DNA from: Gymnopilus junonius
Taxonomy: Eukaryota > Basidiomycota > Agaricomycetes > Agaricales > Galerinaceae
NCBI GenBank assembly: GCA_015501075.1
Contig: JADNYJ010000199.1
Coordinates: 1-64,000, forward strand
Reading direction: 5' to 3'
DNA length: 64,000 nt
Position numbers and translations under genes: made by a program. The notes below the pieces were generated by a model that saw only the letters and a program-made list of their open reading frames with translations, was not told the origin of the DNA and searched no databases. This document shows positions 1-11,350 of this stretch, piece by piece. Each line of letters opens with the position of its first letter. Position 1 is the first letter of the stretch.

Positions 1-1221
1 AGCACGGTTTCGACTTGTGAAATTGAGTAAGGAATTGGCAAGCAAAAAGAAGGTAATTATGGAACGGAAAACTGCGCTCCAGACCATGTCGTCTCGTAAA
101 GAGTAACATTGAAGACGCGAAATGGCGGACCAAGGGAAAAAGGTGAATTGAAGAAGAAAATAACGCACCAGGTCATGAGCAAACAGCGTAGATGCACAAC
201 AACCAATGCTTCTTGAGCATCTCCTTCGTCTCATGAAGGAAGATTTTTTTTTTCTCGGAGGTAGTGGTACCCCTGGCCTTTTCCAGCGCTTTAGCCCTCA
301 AGAACACCTCACTCTCAGGCAACAATAACCGGATGAACGCAGCAAACACAGAAACGCCCGATGCCGTCCAGAACAGTGCACGCCAGGACACGCTGACCTC
401 TGGCACGAGGAACAGATTGATCACAGCCGCGAGGAGATACCCGACCGCGTATCCCTCCTGCAAAAATCCACTAGCGACCCCACGCGCCTCGACTGGTAAA
501 TTCTCCAACGCGGTCGCAGCTGCCAATCCCCAGATCCCGCCCATGCCAATACCAAAAGAGACCGGAGCGCGAGGAATTGTTTGAAAGTCTGCACGAACCC
601 GGCGCCGAGTTCTAGAATCGCGACAGGATGAGGTTCCAGATGAGCGGCCATTTGCGTCCAAAGCGGTCGGAGAGGATGCCGAAGATGACCTGTGAAATGG
701 GGAATTGAAATAGTTCGTGAGAAACGCCTATCAGATGTTCATGAATATGAGGCTCACGTACAGCACCAACCGAGCGAAAGAGGAGGGTGAGAGTGATCGC
801 TGTCGTCTGTAAAGCACGATGAGCATGGATAATGATGTCCACCGAGTAAAGAAATGGAGAGCTCACGATATCTGTCGTGGATTTGCCGAACTGTCTGGAG
901 GTGCGTCACACTCAGAGAGACGGAGAAGAAGTCCAGGGAATCACAGGTCCAGGCCAGCCATCTACGCGGCGCGATAACAAGGTCGAAGAGTTCATCGATA
1001 GGAGTATTTTGAGTCGAGGAAAAAGGGAGGAGAAAACGTGAGTATACAAATTTCAAATGGCAAACGATAGCGCCAAGCCCAAAGCGTCAACGGTCAACTC
1101 ACCCTGAAAAGAAAAGGGCCCATTGGATCCAGGTCAACTCGCCCAGCACCTTCAACAACGGTCGCGCGTCGGCGGACCTCTCCCTCTTATGTACGAGGTT
1201 GCGAAGGAAATAAGGGGCCAT
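1..1221 (-). pseudogene. JEN1-like monocarboxylate/proton symporter (MFS), frameshifted and running off the window
   Basis: The family (Jen1-type Major Facilitator Superfamily permeases) imports lactate, pyruvate and similar acids across the plasma membrane. The start is taken at 1221 (MAPYFLRNL). Recognisable blocks in order are LLKVLGELTWIQWALFFSG, WLAWTCDSLDFFSVSLSVT, QFGKSTTDI, TTAITLTLLFRSVGA, VIFGILSDRFGRKWPL (the MFS loop 2-3 signature), LGAGFVQTFKQFLALRS, FGIGMGGIWGLAAATALEN and LLPESEVFLRAKALEKARG. Introns fit at 962-1102, at about 810-870 and at about 685-755. The blocks sit in different frames. Breaks lie near 905 (two bases short), about 620, in the four-base A run at 554-557, and near 173, where a stop follows YAVC. 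The C-terminal half lies beyond the window. It is either a decayed gene or a real gene with base-call deletions. The family call is firm; the functional state is not. Confidence 0.82.
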
Positions 1222-1386
1222 GGTGCGACGATGGAGGAAAGGGGGAGCGAGGGAAGCCACCAAAAAGCCTGTTTCGCTCCACACGTCCCCCATCGTTCTT
1301 ATACTTATCGCTTCGAGGTAACGGTGGTCCTTTTCTCCCGCATAACGTCGGTTATGCAATGCCAGTTTTTCGTTTGAACCGTGCAA

Positions 1387-2187
1387 CTGTGCGCGTATGT
1401 GGGGGAGAGAATTGAAACGGCGGGTATGAGCCGATCAAAATTTCCCCAGATTGCAGTTCACGGGGTTCACTATTCTTGGAAATTTTATGGGGTACGTATG
1501 TGCAAATTTGATAGGTACATCATCAGCAGCCGAGCCCTTACACTCAATGGAGTCCTAGCCTCAGCTAAACGCTTGGGAGATAGGAGGTCGATACATTTAA
1601 AAGGAAGCTCTGGACGACAATCGTCTGAACGAAATTGAAATTCAATATCAGGTATGAATATGTGACGTATGCCGTACTTCGATGAGAGGAGCAAGAGAAA
1701 GCAAATGAACAACAGGTACTTGGATAGAAAACAACGCGAACGTAGTACAGACACAATCGTTTTACTTCGAACCCATGCCGCCTACCGACCTTGAACTACT
1801 ATCTCCGATACCAATGTCCAGCCCATGGAATCGATGATGCTCCGGACAACAATCAATGGTAATTCATATTCAATAACGTACAACATAGATGAGAAGCAGG
1901 TGATAACAACAAATAGCATAGGTATAACAGATGAGAACGCAGGGCAAAAAACAGACAAAACACCCATACCAGAACTAAACCGAATACCACCCAAGTCAGG
2001 AGCATCACCAGCTCCCCCCGCTACCTCAAATTCGAGCTCAAGACCCCAACGTTGTCAACGTCAACACCAAACATCACCTCCAACATTCAACATTCAACCG
2101 CAACACCCACCTCTCAACCTCCAACGACCCGTACAACCCCCTCCAACCCCACCTCCCCCAACATCACCTCCAACTCCCCTCCCCACC
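1387..2187. other. Intergenic, proline/threonine-coded low-complexity stretch
   Basis: No gene could be supported. From about 2000 to 2200 the plus strand is rich in CCAAC, CACC and CTCC, so it opens long proline/threonine/serine-rich frames on both strands. These look like a by-product of composition. The part near 2110-2190 could be a further 3' extension of the RNase H gene if one G is missing at its stop. Confidence 0.5.
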
Positions 2188-4382
2188 CTAACATCCTCTC
2201 CTTACCGAAGAACACCCCCGCGAAGGCCCATCCGCCGGATTCGCTTTCATCGAAACCCACTTCGCTTGGATCTTTACCCCACTCTCCCTGGCGCGCGAGA
2301 GGATACGAGCGAGCATCCCAGAGAGACCATATGCAGGCGTCCAAGTGTGGGTGTGGAGTGCGTTGACGACGCCCTCGTTGTCGGATCGGATGAGGAGGGT
2401 GCGTGAGGTCTGTTTGGACTTGGGGGAGGATGAGGAGGGGGATGGCGGGGATGAACCTGGATTTGAATTCGAATTCGAATTCAAAAGTTCAGGCGAACCA
2501 AGGTACGTCAAGAGGCCAAGCTCGACAGCCACCAGCTCCGCCCAGGACATGACCACCCTGCCCGTCGAATCCCGTGGTATAGCGAGATGGTTAGGCGTGA
2601 ACGTCCACGCGAGCCAACGACCATTACACACGAACCCAATGCCTTGCCCTGAGGCGTCTACGTATATCTCGGGTGAATAGACAGAGGCAGCGCCCAGCTG
2701 CTCAACCGATCCTATATCAGGATGACGATAAAGAGGGAGTTGAGGCTTCAAAGTCCCATGAGGAGGAAATGACGACGCTGAGGACGACCATGGGGATGCA
2801 GATTCAGGAGGATCCTCCGTCTTCCCAACCGCCGCCGCCGCCGCCGCCGCCGCAGTTGAAGAAGCATTAACAGAGGTGAAGCTCCCCCTTCTCTTCCTTT
2901 TCCAATGTGTGAGCAGATACAACTGCACTGGCGTCCTCTCCTCCTTCGGTAGTCTCTCCGCTATCTTGATGAGCGCCTTGATCCGCTTAAGGGCTTCTGC
3001 GCCCTTGTAGTTGTACTGATGGGCTTGTGCCATCAAAGCCGAAAGCTGGGCCATATCGTGAGCATATTCACTAGCTGATGCCGGCGACAGTGACAAAACT
3101 GACGAAGCCGCTAGTACAGCGGGTGAGGCTGGCAGTGAGACTGGTGTTGGTGGGGGTAGTGGTACGCCATGACCCAGCGCGTGAGCAGAGGAGGAAGGGG
3201 TGTTTGGAGGTTGGACGACTTTGGGAGGCGGGAGTAATGAAGAAGTGGAGGAAGAGGCTGAAGGCGTGATTCTAAATACATTCTCAGGGCTCGAGCTCGG
3301 TGTTGAGGGGGGAGAAATAGAGGAAGGCGACGAGGTGCCCTCCGAGCTGGAGTTCAAGCCATGGTCGTCACTAGAATCATCACTGAATCAAACGAAAGGT
3401 TAAGTCAGCCAAAATAATAATATTTAATATTTAAATATTATTAAATGAAAATCACATACCCGAAGCTCCCTCTGCGCAAGTCGGTCCAGAATCCAGTCGA
3501 CCTTCCCTCCGTGTCCTCCATCAGGTGAAGCTGCTGGAGCATTTCAAACTCATCTTCATCATCGAAGAGATAACGACCGTGATCCTGGTCGATTAAATCC
3601 GAGAGTTTGGCCTCCCGAACTACACGTGGTACGTCTCTCCGTGCTTCTACCTCTGCTTCTGCTTCTGCAGCTGCGGCTGCGTTTTCCACCACCTCAACGG
3701 CCAACGACGACGGCACCAGTGACGGGGACAACAGCTCAGAGCGTGCAGATGAGCTCCCCGCACCGGCAGCACCACTATCGCCCAACCCATTAAACGTCGG
3801 AAGATACCCATGATCCTCCAACCTCGCCATCGCCAAATCCTCATATGCTATCTGGACGGCCATCAATCTATCCTTCACGGCCGTCAGCTCCCTTTGCATG
3901 ATCTCCATCTCCGCACGATACCCCGTCTGCACGCGCAGAGCGTCAGTGTGCCTTTGCTGGGCGTGCTGCAGGCGAGAGCGGTACCGGGAGAGGAGGGAGT
4001 CATCTTCTTCCCGCTGGAGAAACCGACCTTGGAGGATACCATGGGTGAATGAGGAGGCGAGTGGTGGGGTGGAGCTGGTGGTAGGGCTGGATGGAGATGA
4101 AGATGAAGAAGGATGGGAATAGGGGTCGGAGGAGGAATGGGAAAAGGCGAGGGCGGAGAAAGTTAGATGGTCTTCGTAGCTCGCGCAATCTTTACATTCT
4201 TCCGGGTGGTGGCAGGTCGAGTAACACGAGTCTGATTCTTCCCAGATGCGGGAGGCGTACGAAGTAGACTCTGCTTCATATTGAGCGGTATAGGGAGGAA
4301 CACGAAACCCATGGGTGGCGTCGCCAATGTCGAATCCGTCCTCGCCATGGTGGTGAGTATGGCTACGGTGGAAGAACGGCAT
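2188..4382 (-). CDS. Coiled-coil protein fused to a retroelement-type RNase H domain
   Basis: Two exons, complement(2188..3382, 3460..4382), with the intron at 3383-3459 (GTATGT..CAG) keeping frame as TTC GG|T GAT, give 705 residues starting MPFFHRSHTHHH. The N-terminal part has a small Cys/His-rich patch (CYSTCHHPEECKDC) and a heptad-rich helix starting near RYRSRLQHAQQRHTDAL. The middle is Ser/Pro-rich, then comes a helical block (HDMAQLSALMAQAHQYNYKG, then ERTPVQLYLLTHWKRK) and an alanine run. From about residue 535 an RNase H fold is recognisable: EIYVDASGQGIGF, SWAELVAVELGL, LIRSDNEGVVNAL and NPADGPSRG. All four acidic positions expected of an active RNase H (D, E, D, D) are present. No reverse transcriptase or integrase was found. 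The fusion is seen in the reading frame; its role is unknown. The frame may extend upstream (separate entry). Confidence 0.6.
3383..3459 (-). other. Intron with a 16-bp AT palindrome
   Basis: The 77-nt intron of the RNase H fusion gene has GTATGT at its 5' end and CAG at its 3' end. It contains a perfect 16-bp palindrome, TAATATTTAAATATTA, at 3425-3440. Confidence 0.7.
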
Positions 4383-5270
4383 GATATCCCAGTCCTGAGG
4401 CACTGTCGTAGTCGTCGTTAGAAACACAAAACATATTTTCACCAGTAAAGAGATACACACCTCTCCAGGATACACCCTTCGTATAATGCAAGTCGAATAG
4501 ACGGAAGAAAAGAAAGAAACCAGGCACACCCTTCGATGTCCTACCAAGGTTTAAATTGACATTGAGGTAATTGAAGTTCCGCATGAGCCAGTACTCCTAC
4601 GTGCACGGAAGAAGTGAGGCGATATCATTATGCCCCGTCTTCTCGTCCCCATGTCCCATAACACGCCTTGAACACATGCGAGGGGACTGTTGGACGAATT
4701 GTAGGTGGGGATGATCGTATCCACAGTCCATTCTCCGCAGCCAACGTCACGAGCAGATGATCTTGAACGCAGGCCTTGATTTGGGGCGCAGTTTTAGGCT
4801 TTCGAGCAAGTGACAGAACAGAGCAAGGAGTTACATACCTGCAGGCGATTTGTAGCCTATTTTCCCAAAAAAAGACCTCGGACTGCAGACTCGGAATCGA
4901 AAGCAAAGACGGCTTCGGAAGGACACCTCGATCCAGGATACGTATGAGCTCCTGCTTTTGAATGGGACTCATGCCTTCAAAATGCGATGCAAATGTCTGT
5001 TCAAAACAGATCAGACAAAACCGTCAGGAATAGATGTGTGTGATATAAAGTAATTTGAACATACCTTACCTGCCCTGATCACTAGGGCCACAGTTCATGT
5101 TCTGCTGGTCGTTCCAAACTTCCAAGGACGATCTTTGTGAATTTACGAACGCATGCGTAGGAAACGAAATCCAGATGGGTGCTCAAAGTCGGAGTGATGG
5201 TTATGTCGTTCAGGTTGTCGGTTGTGGACTAACAGTGGGCGACATACGCATGCGAAGAAGAGTGAGCCTC
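4383..5270 (-). CDS. Probable upstream exons of the RNase H fusion gene, or a separate unknown gene
   Basis: Coding-like exons precede the coiled-coil exon on the same strand. In order they read STHLDFVSYACVRKFTK then IVLGSLERPAEHEL (about 5085-5200), VALVIRAGK (donor near 5066), TFASHFEGMSPIQKQELIRI to ENRLQIACR (about 4850-4990), KPKTAPQIKACVQDHLL to about 4650, and EYWLMRNFNYLNVNLNLGR to GVSWRG (about 4465-4595). The last can splice to GDWDIMPFFHRS of the next exon with frame kept. One base appears missing near 5090-5094, where EHEL and VALVIRAG are in different frames. I do not recognise the family. The start could lie near 5260. Linking these exons to the RNase H exons is inference; cDNA could show two genes. 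Confidence 0.4.
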
Positions 5271-5279
5271 GGGCGTAGT

Positions 5280-5793
5280 ACGTAGGTGACAGCGACTAGC
5301 ATGAGGAACTTGAGAGGAGGTATGGTACGAAGAAGTCTGAGGGTTATGAGGTCTGTTTGGATATGTTATAATGGGAGATCTTCGGCTTCGATTTGGCCCC
5401 TGGGAAAACTTCAGTACTTCAGTCCTTGTTCTTGTTTCGTTTTTTACCATTTCTGTTTCCCTCAGTGACCACCGTTTATTCGAATGCGATGACGACAAAC
5501 CTGTCTCATTATCGGCATCGAATCCTTACTCGGTTTGGGTATACTTAGACCGCTCAAAAATAATTTGTTTGGAGATTACGACTTCAAAAGGCTCAGGCTG
5601 ACGCGGCGATAAGCCGACTGCCGGTAGAACACCTCATTTCTGCCCCAGTGCTGCGGGCTTTTAGTCAGGGACATTTCTAAGCCGTATACTTGACTCGGCA
5701 ATGGCTGATACCCCTAACTGAGCGCTCGTACAAAAGGACGTTTGAGAACTTCGTTAACGCAAAGATTTGGTCCAGAAACCTCCAAATATAACT
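5280..5793. other. Intergenic region between divergent genes
   Basis: No gene is visible. It separates the minus-strand RNase H locus from the plus-strand dehydrogenase, so it probably holds both promoters. No clear TATA element or factor site stands out. Confidence 0.5.
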
Positions 5794-6911
5794 ATGGCTT
5801 CCACCCCACTCCCACCTACCCACCGCGCCCTAGTCCTTAAATCCACCAGCGAGGCGCCAGAAATCCAAACCCTCCCAACTCTCCAACCCAGCCCAGGCAG
5901 CGTCGTCGTCAAAGTCCTCGTCGCCAATGTCGTATCCTACATGCGAGGGGCCTACAACGGCCAGCGCAACTACCCATTCCCCACCCCTCTCGTCATCGGC
6001 ACCGGCGCCATCGGACGCATCGCAGCCATAGGGCCCGACACTACTCTCCTCGAGCCTGGCCAGCTGGTGTTGATTGATATTGCGATAAGGGCGAGAGATG
6101 ATCCTAGTACTGCGATTCTTTCGGGGATACTCCAAGGTGTCACCCCTGGCAGCGCCAAGCTGATGTCCGGAGAATGGAGAGACAGCACCTATGCCGAATA
6201 CGTCAAAATGCCTCTCGAGAACTGCCGCATCCTCGACGAGACGCGTCTCCTCGGAAGCGTTTATACTGGGGGGTTGGGGTATAGCATTGACGACCTGAGT
6301 CTTCTCTCGCGTCTTATCATACCGTATGGTGGTTTGAGAGACATCGATCTGCGAGCAGGCGAGACGGTCGTCGTCGCTCCTGCTACAGGTTCCTTTGGCG
6401 GAGCAGCCGTTATGGTAGCGTTGGCTTTGGGCGCAAAGGTCATCGCTATGGGTCGGAACGTGGAAGCCCTGAAGAAGATCGCCGCTATCAGTGATCACGT
6501 CAAAATTGTGCCCATCACAGGAGATCAGCAAGCAGAGACAGCCGCTCTTCTCAAACATGGCCCCATCGACGCATATTTCGATATCTCTCCCCTGAAGCCG
6601 CGAAGTCAACTCACATCAAAGCTGCTCTGTACGCTCTTAAAGTCGGCGGACGCGTGTCGCTCATGGGTGGGATCACCGAGGACGTGCCGATCCCCATCGG
6701 CCTGGTGACGCAAAAGAATATTCTGTTGAAAGGGACGTGGATGTACACGAGAGAAGCCGTGGGCGAGATGATCAAAATGGTGGAGTTGGGCGTGTTGGGG
6801 CTTGGACATAGTAAGATTTCTGGGAGGTTTAAAATGGAGGAATGGGATGAGGCGTTTGAATGTGCGGAGAAAAATGCTGGATTTGGAGAGATCACTTTGC
6901 TGGCGCCGTAA
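5794..6911 (+). CDS. Zinc-independent medium-chain alcohol dehydrogenase-like oxidoreductase (one-base frameshift)
   Basis: The ATG at 5794 opens MASTPLPPTHRALVLKS, a typical start of the medium-chain dehydrogenase/reductase (MDR) superfamily. Blocks seen are VVKVLVANVVSYMRGAY, the GroES-like core TPLVIGTGAIGRIAAIGPD, the Rossmann segment VVAPATGSFGGAAVMVALAL (glycine-rich NAD(P)-binding turn) and C-terminal GGRVSLMGGITEDVPIPIG. The Cys/His ligands of catalytic and structural zinc are absent, as in quinone-oxidoreductase-like fungal members. The frame breaks at the four-C run 6589-6592; one more C would give FDISPPEAAKSTHIKAALYA and continue to the stop at 6911, about 372 residues. No intron can explain the shift. 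The substrate is unknown. It is probably cytosolic because no signal peptide is seen. Confidence 0.8.
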
Positions 6912-7839
6912 GACGACGCCCTTACGGAATCTCTAGAATCGTTGTCAATTTGCTCATTTGATAGATTACATTATGTAGACTAGATTTAGATGTGCAATGA
7001 GTATCAGTATGTGCTTTCTGTCTAGTCTCCCTCTGTTTAGGTTCACTTCTCTAGTCAGAACCGCATCACGCGCCCTATTCACTCAAAGCTGTATACTCCC
7101 GATCCAAAGGACACTTCTTCAGTACGTTACGTACGTGTCTTTATCCCAATCCTATTTTCATGCCGTCGACGATGACCTGAGCAGAACAGGGCTGATATCA
7201 ATATTATCGCTACAACGTCAACTCCGTAGAAGAAGCCATTCTATGTTCCCTTACAATCCTACTGCTCTCTACCCGTTCTTTCCTTTGAACTTCTCCATTC
7301 TTAGTAGGCCTCCCCACGTAGGATTACTGGCGAGCAAATCATGAAAAGGTCCGGGCGAAAACAGCAGAACAGGAAGACATTCGGAACCATAAGGGTAGGA
7401 TTATATCAGCGAGTAGGCTGCTGCTTCTTGTATTAGAAACGTTAATGTAATTGGTGCACGAATATGGGTAATCATAGAAGAGACGGTCGTTGGAACGCGT
7501 AACATCCAGGGTCATGGAAGAAGCAGCTAATAATCTGCCAAGATTTTCACAGTAAATCGTTTAGCACTGCCCTTTAGCACTGAACTGGCCATTATGGGAG
7601 AAACCACATCACGACGACGGCCCAAGAAGCTACAAAATTCGTTCAAAAACGTCATACAGCCTGCTGCGTGCAAGCTACAGGAGACATAACTGTATTCGTT
7701 GAGAAGTAAACCAAAGATACCCACGGATAAGGGCCGCCCCAGGGGATCTATTATCAACCAAAATATGAAAACACATAAGAAGGGAATTAGCGGTGTAGCG
7801 TCAATGTCCAGCATCCCAGGTTCACAAAAGCAAGGCAGT

Positions 7840-7920
7840 GGTCATGATGAGAGAGACGGTTGTGAGTTGGACTCGGAGGTAGGTATTCTGTGATTATGTA
7901 ATCGTGATTCAAATCTTACT
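7840..7920 (+). repeat. Diverged repeat, copy 1 (partner at 11275-11350)
   Basis: The two sites share GTGGTCAT, GGTTGTGAGT, GGAC and TGATTATGTAATCGTGAT (TGATTATATAATCATGAT in the partner), same orientation. The partner sits after, not before, the other repeat block, so the element order differs between the two loci. Confidence 0.45.
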
Positions 7921-8344
7921 TGCTTGGCGACCATTTCTTGAGCATTGCGTCTTTCTTTCATAATACATCTCCTTCAACCTGGATCGCGGATTATACTACG
8001 GCTCCTGCGGTGTGATGTATTCGATGTGCCCTTGGTGCAATTTTGCACTGGAAATTGGAGTCTGTTGGCGTAATGGTCTGGATTGAGAATTTGATTACGA
8101 ATTCTTCATACGTAGTTCGTTTTCCCTCATTGTTCTTTTCAGTCCTGGCTGACTTGCTCTTCAGTAACCCTGCACACATATATTGTCCAACCTGCTCCTC
8201 TCTCGAATCCGTTTTTCTTTTGCGACCTCATTCAGCAAACATCCAGCATCGTCCAACTTCAAACTGGCATACCCTCTCTCGAACGGCATTTTCCAACCGC
8301 GTGTTTTTGCACCCATATTAAGCTCTGGAAGTTAATGAAGGCTG

Positions 8345-8660
8345 AGAGCAGCATTGATTAGTGAGTTCTTTCTGAAACTTTTATGAAAGCCTTTGACTTA
8401 CCAATACGTTCGTGTCCAGTCATTCTACATGAACTGGCTCAACCTTCTACACCATACGTTCCGTCCACTCTTGAACTTGAAATGTCGGCGCTCCGTCTTC
8501 TTCATTGAAGTGTATGTGGCTCACTGTTTCTTCCTTTCCCCTTGCCTTTACTTTCACGACGAATTACCTGATACTGACGTTGGTTTCTTATCTTTGTCTA
8601 GAGCGACCCCAGTCTTTTGCTCCCCACCAAATATCTACTACCGACGACTCCTCTTCTTCG
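8345..8660 (+). repeat. Diverged repeat, copy 1 (partner at 11095-11260)
   Basis: Both copies read TAGTGAGTTCTT followed by about 50 nt ending TACGTTCGTGTCCAG (copy 1) or TACGTCCGTGTTTCAG (copy 2), which looks like a shared intron with donor GTGAGT. Farther on both read AGCGACC or AACGACC, then AGTCTTT or GGTCTTT. Same orientation. By eye about 70% alike with indels. Confidence 0.5.
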
Positions 8661-11094
8661 ACTCCACCCCTTTTCCTACTTCAATCGACCTCCTACCTCA
8701 AGTACTGGTACAAAGCAGTTATTCAACCCTGTCATATGCATCGCTAGCAGCAGCATTCCCTGCCACGTCGGTTCATCATCATTCAAATATTCAGCGTCGG
8801 ACGAGGTAGTAGCCACTATACTGGAATGGGAGGGCGACGCTGAAGCCCAGCAACTCGGCATATCACCACTTCCGCGCTCAAGGGATTAAGCTTACGGGTG
8901 TACAACCCCCCACTATATGGTGGCCGGATCATGAAAGGACATTCCGACGTTTGGACCTCTGTCCACGAGAAGTTGTCGGTATCCACGGTCTCATCATCTC
9001 ATCGTCTACAGCCATATTCGAGCCTAGAGCGGAGGCGCGGATGTCGCTCACCACTCAATCTTGGAATATACCATCGTTCCCGTGAACATGAACGCCTGTG
9101 GTTCCTGTACCCATGCCATCTGGCCCAGCTTCCAAGTCTCCTACTTCTCTCACTCCACCCACTTCAGCCACCTTACTCTCTTTGACATTTCAAGCACTTC
9201 AAGCACTTCACCCATTCAGCTACTTCACCTGCTTCAGCTTCCGGCCTGCAACGTGCGCTCAAACATCGAACATGTACGTACCAGTACGTGAGGATGAAGA
9301 GCGGAGTGGTGGTCCGTTCACCAGACATTCGAGGACATTCACTGCTTTGGAATTTGAGAGCTGCGAGCTGCGTGCTTCATTTGGATTGAGATATGTCGGA
9401 TGACGTGGGCTGTTGTAGGCGTGCGGATCGCACTTGATAGGGAAGAGGGCGAGGACGCGACGAGGGAAAGATTGAAGTAGATGTGCTTTACGGTTACCTT
9501 TGATGAGAGTGGGAGTGGGAGTGGAAGCCACCACGGCCATCTATCTTACTGCGTCCTTCCTTCTCTCATTCACTGGGCTTCAGGTGGGTTGCCCTTGTCA
9601 CGGTCCTGGGCGACCTTCTGGGCTTGTGTAAGCTGAGATCTTCCATCCAACCAGGGCTCGGAGGCGTCACATCGACATCTATCGGTTTCTCCGAATTCAA
9701 AGTCTAGGGCAGATGCGCGGATGCTGTGTTATTGGGAACGCATGCGGTGCTCATGCTCGTCTTGTTCGCCCTCTGCTCCAGCTTCTCTCGCTTCAAGGGC
9801 TCCAGCTTCACAGCGGAGGGGTTGGTGGGGATACAATTCGGATTGGGACTGGGTCTGTATGTCGGCTGTTGAGAGCGGGAGTGGACGTCGATGTGGTCTA
9901 ATATCTGGTGCTCATGGGTCTCATCCATAACAGGACAACTCAGATGACTGCTTACGAGGACCCTCCGTACACGAGGAATCTCAATCTCAACCAGGCCGGC
10001 AGTAGAGATCTAAGAAGACTACTTCGAGGAAGTTGTGGGGGTTCATTCACAACTTCACGCTCCTCTGCAACCTTCCCCGGCTCTCATTCTTATTTCCTCA
10101 CGAGGGGTTGAACGCTACTGGTGCACAATGGGGCATTGAACATTGACATCGTGTTCATGTTCATATGTTCATATTCAAGTATAGCCGCAGGTTTGATACC
10201 CAGGAACTCCTATTCCCCTTGCCTGAAGTTTTGTTCTGGGCCGCAATTCAACATCGGCGTAGCTACTCTTCATGTGTCGTCCGCAACTACCCTCCAGCCG
10301 ATAGCCGAGCCACAGTCATCTTCACCGCCAGTCTTTCTCTCCGTCCTCCACTTTATACTCTTCGTCTACTATGTTCTCATCCTCCCCTGCATGAAACCTC
10401 ACCGTACCAGCACCGTCAATTGCCACCATGACGTAGCCTCACCGCCAGCCAACAATCTTGTTCCTCCAGTGCAAACATCTTCACGCCACCCGATACCCCA
10501 TCATATTCATGCTGTCGTTGTGGGGTCGCTATTGGTATCGGTATTGGTGGCATTGTGGGAACTGTTCTGTCGGCTTCATCTTCAACTTCGTGGGTGTGGT
10601 GTTAACATGGACGTGGACATGGGTTGACGTAAATGCGGATGTGGATGTGGATGGTGGACATGAGGGGGGCAGCGCTAGCCTGCGAGAGCTGAAATCTCGT
10701 TGTGGACAGCCGTGAGCTGGGCGATCACCAGCACAGGTCAGCAAGGGATCTTCGATCGTTGCTGGCCTCACACCGCCTCCTCTACTGTTGGTGTAACTGT
10801 CACCGTTATTGTCACCGTCACCCTCGCCGTCACAACCTCCGACACCAGCAATGCAGCCGTCGCCGCCGCCAGCAGCAGCAGCTACAGCGCTGGCGGAGCT
10901 TCAATGTATGATCAAACGATCCAACGAGTCCTCTCTACCACTGTGAACATCTGCTCCAAAAGTTCAGTTTGAACGCCTCCAAACATCCATCGTCCGACTT
11001 GAACCTCCAACTAGATCAAACTTCAGTCTTTACATCGAATGCGCAACTTTGGACTGGGCGTTTCGGCATGTGGATTCAACTCTGCGCTTGGTGG

Positions 11095-11260
11095 TTACGG
11101 ATAACAGTAATGATAGTGAGTTCTTCATGAACTTGTATGAAATTACTTTACGTACTAATACGTCCGTGTTTCAGTTCCTTCCTTAACGTTTCGCTTTTTA
11201 GTACATATTTCTAATATTTGTAGAACGACCAGGTCTTTCCTCTTAGTATCCTGAGAGCGT
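11095..11260 (+). repeat. Diverged repeat, copy 2 (partner at 8345-8660)
   Basis: Direct repeat of the intron-like block described for copy 1; the spacing between the two conserved blocks is shorter here than in copy 1. Confidence 0.5.
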
Positions 11261-11274
11261 TAGCCCATAAAAGC

Positions 11275-11350
11275 GAGGGAGTGGTCATAGGTTGTGAGTC
11301 GGACATAGACAAGGGCATTCCATGATTATATAATCATGATCCGGTCTTAT
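11275..11350 (+). repeat. Diverged repeat, copy 2 (partner at 7840-7920)
   Basis: Same shared words as copy 1. It contains the near-palindrome ATGATTATATAATCATGAT. Confidence 0.45.

Noticed and set aside
1825..2406. Long plus-strand Pro/Thr-rich frame
   Set aside because: It lies in repetitive CCAAC/CTCC sequence and opposite the 3' part of the RNase H gene; no motif and no splice support.
5830..6609. 259-codon minus-strand frame opposite the dehydrogenase
   Set aside because: Antisense shadow of a clearly conserved MDR protein; no family features of its own.
10121..10627. 168-codon plus-strand frame
   Set aside because: Ser/Pro/His-rich with one hydrophobic end, no homology signal, embedded in pyrimidine-rich repeats; not supported as a gene.
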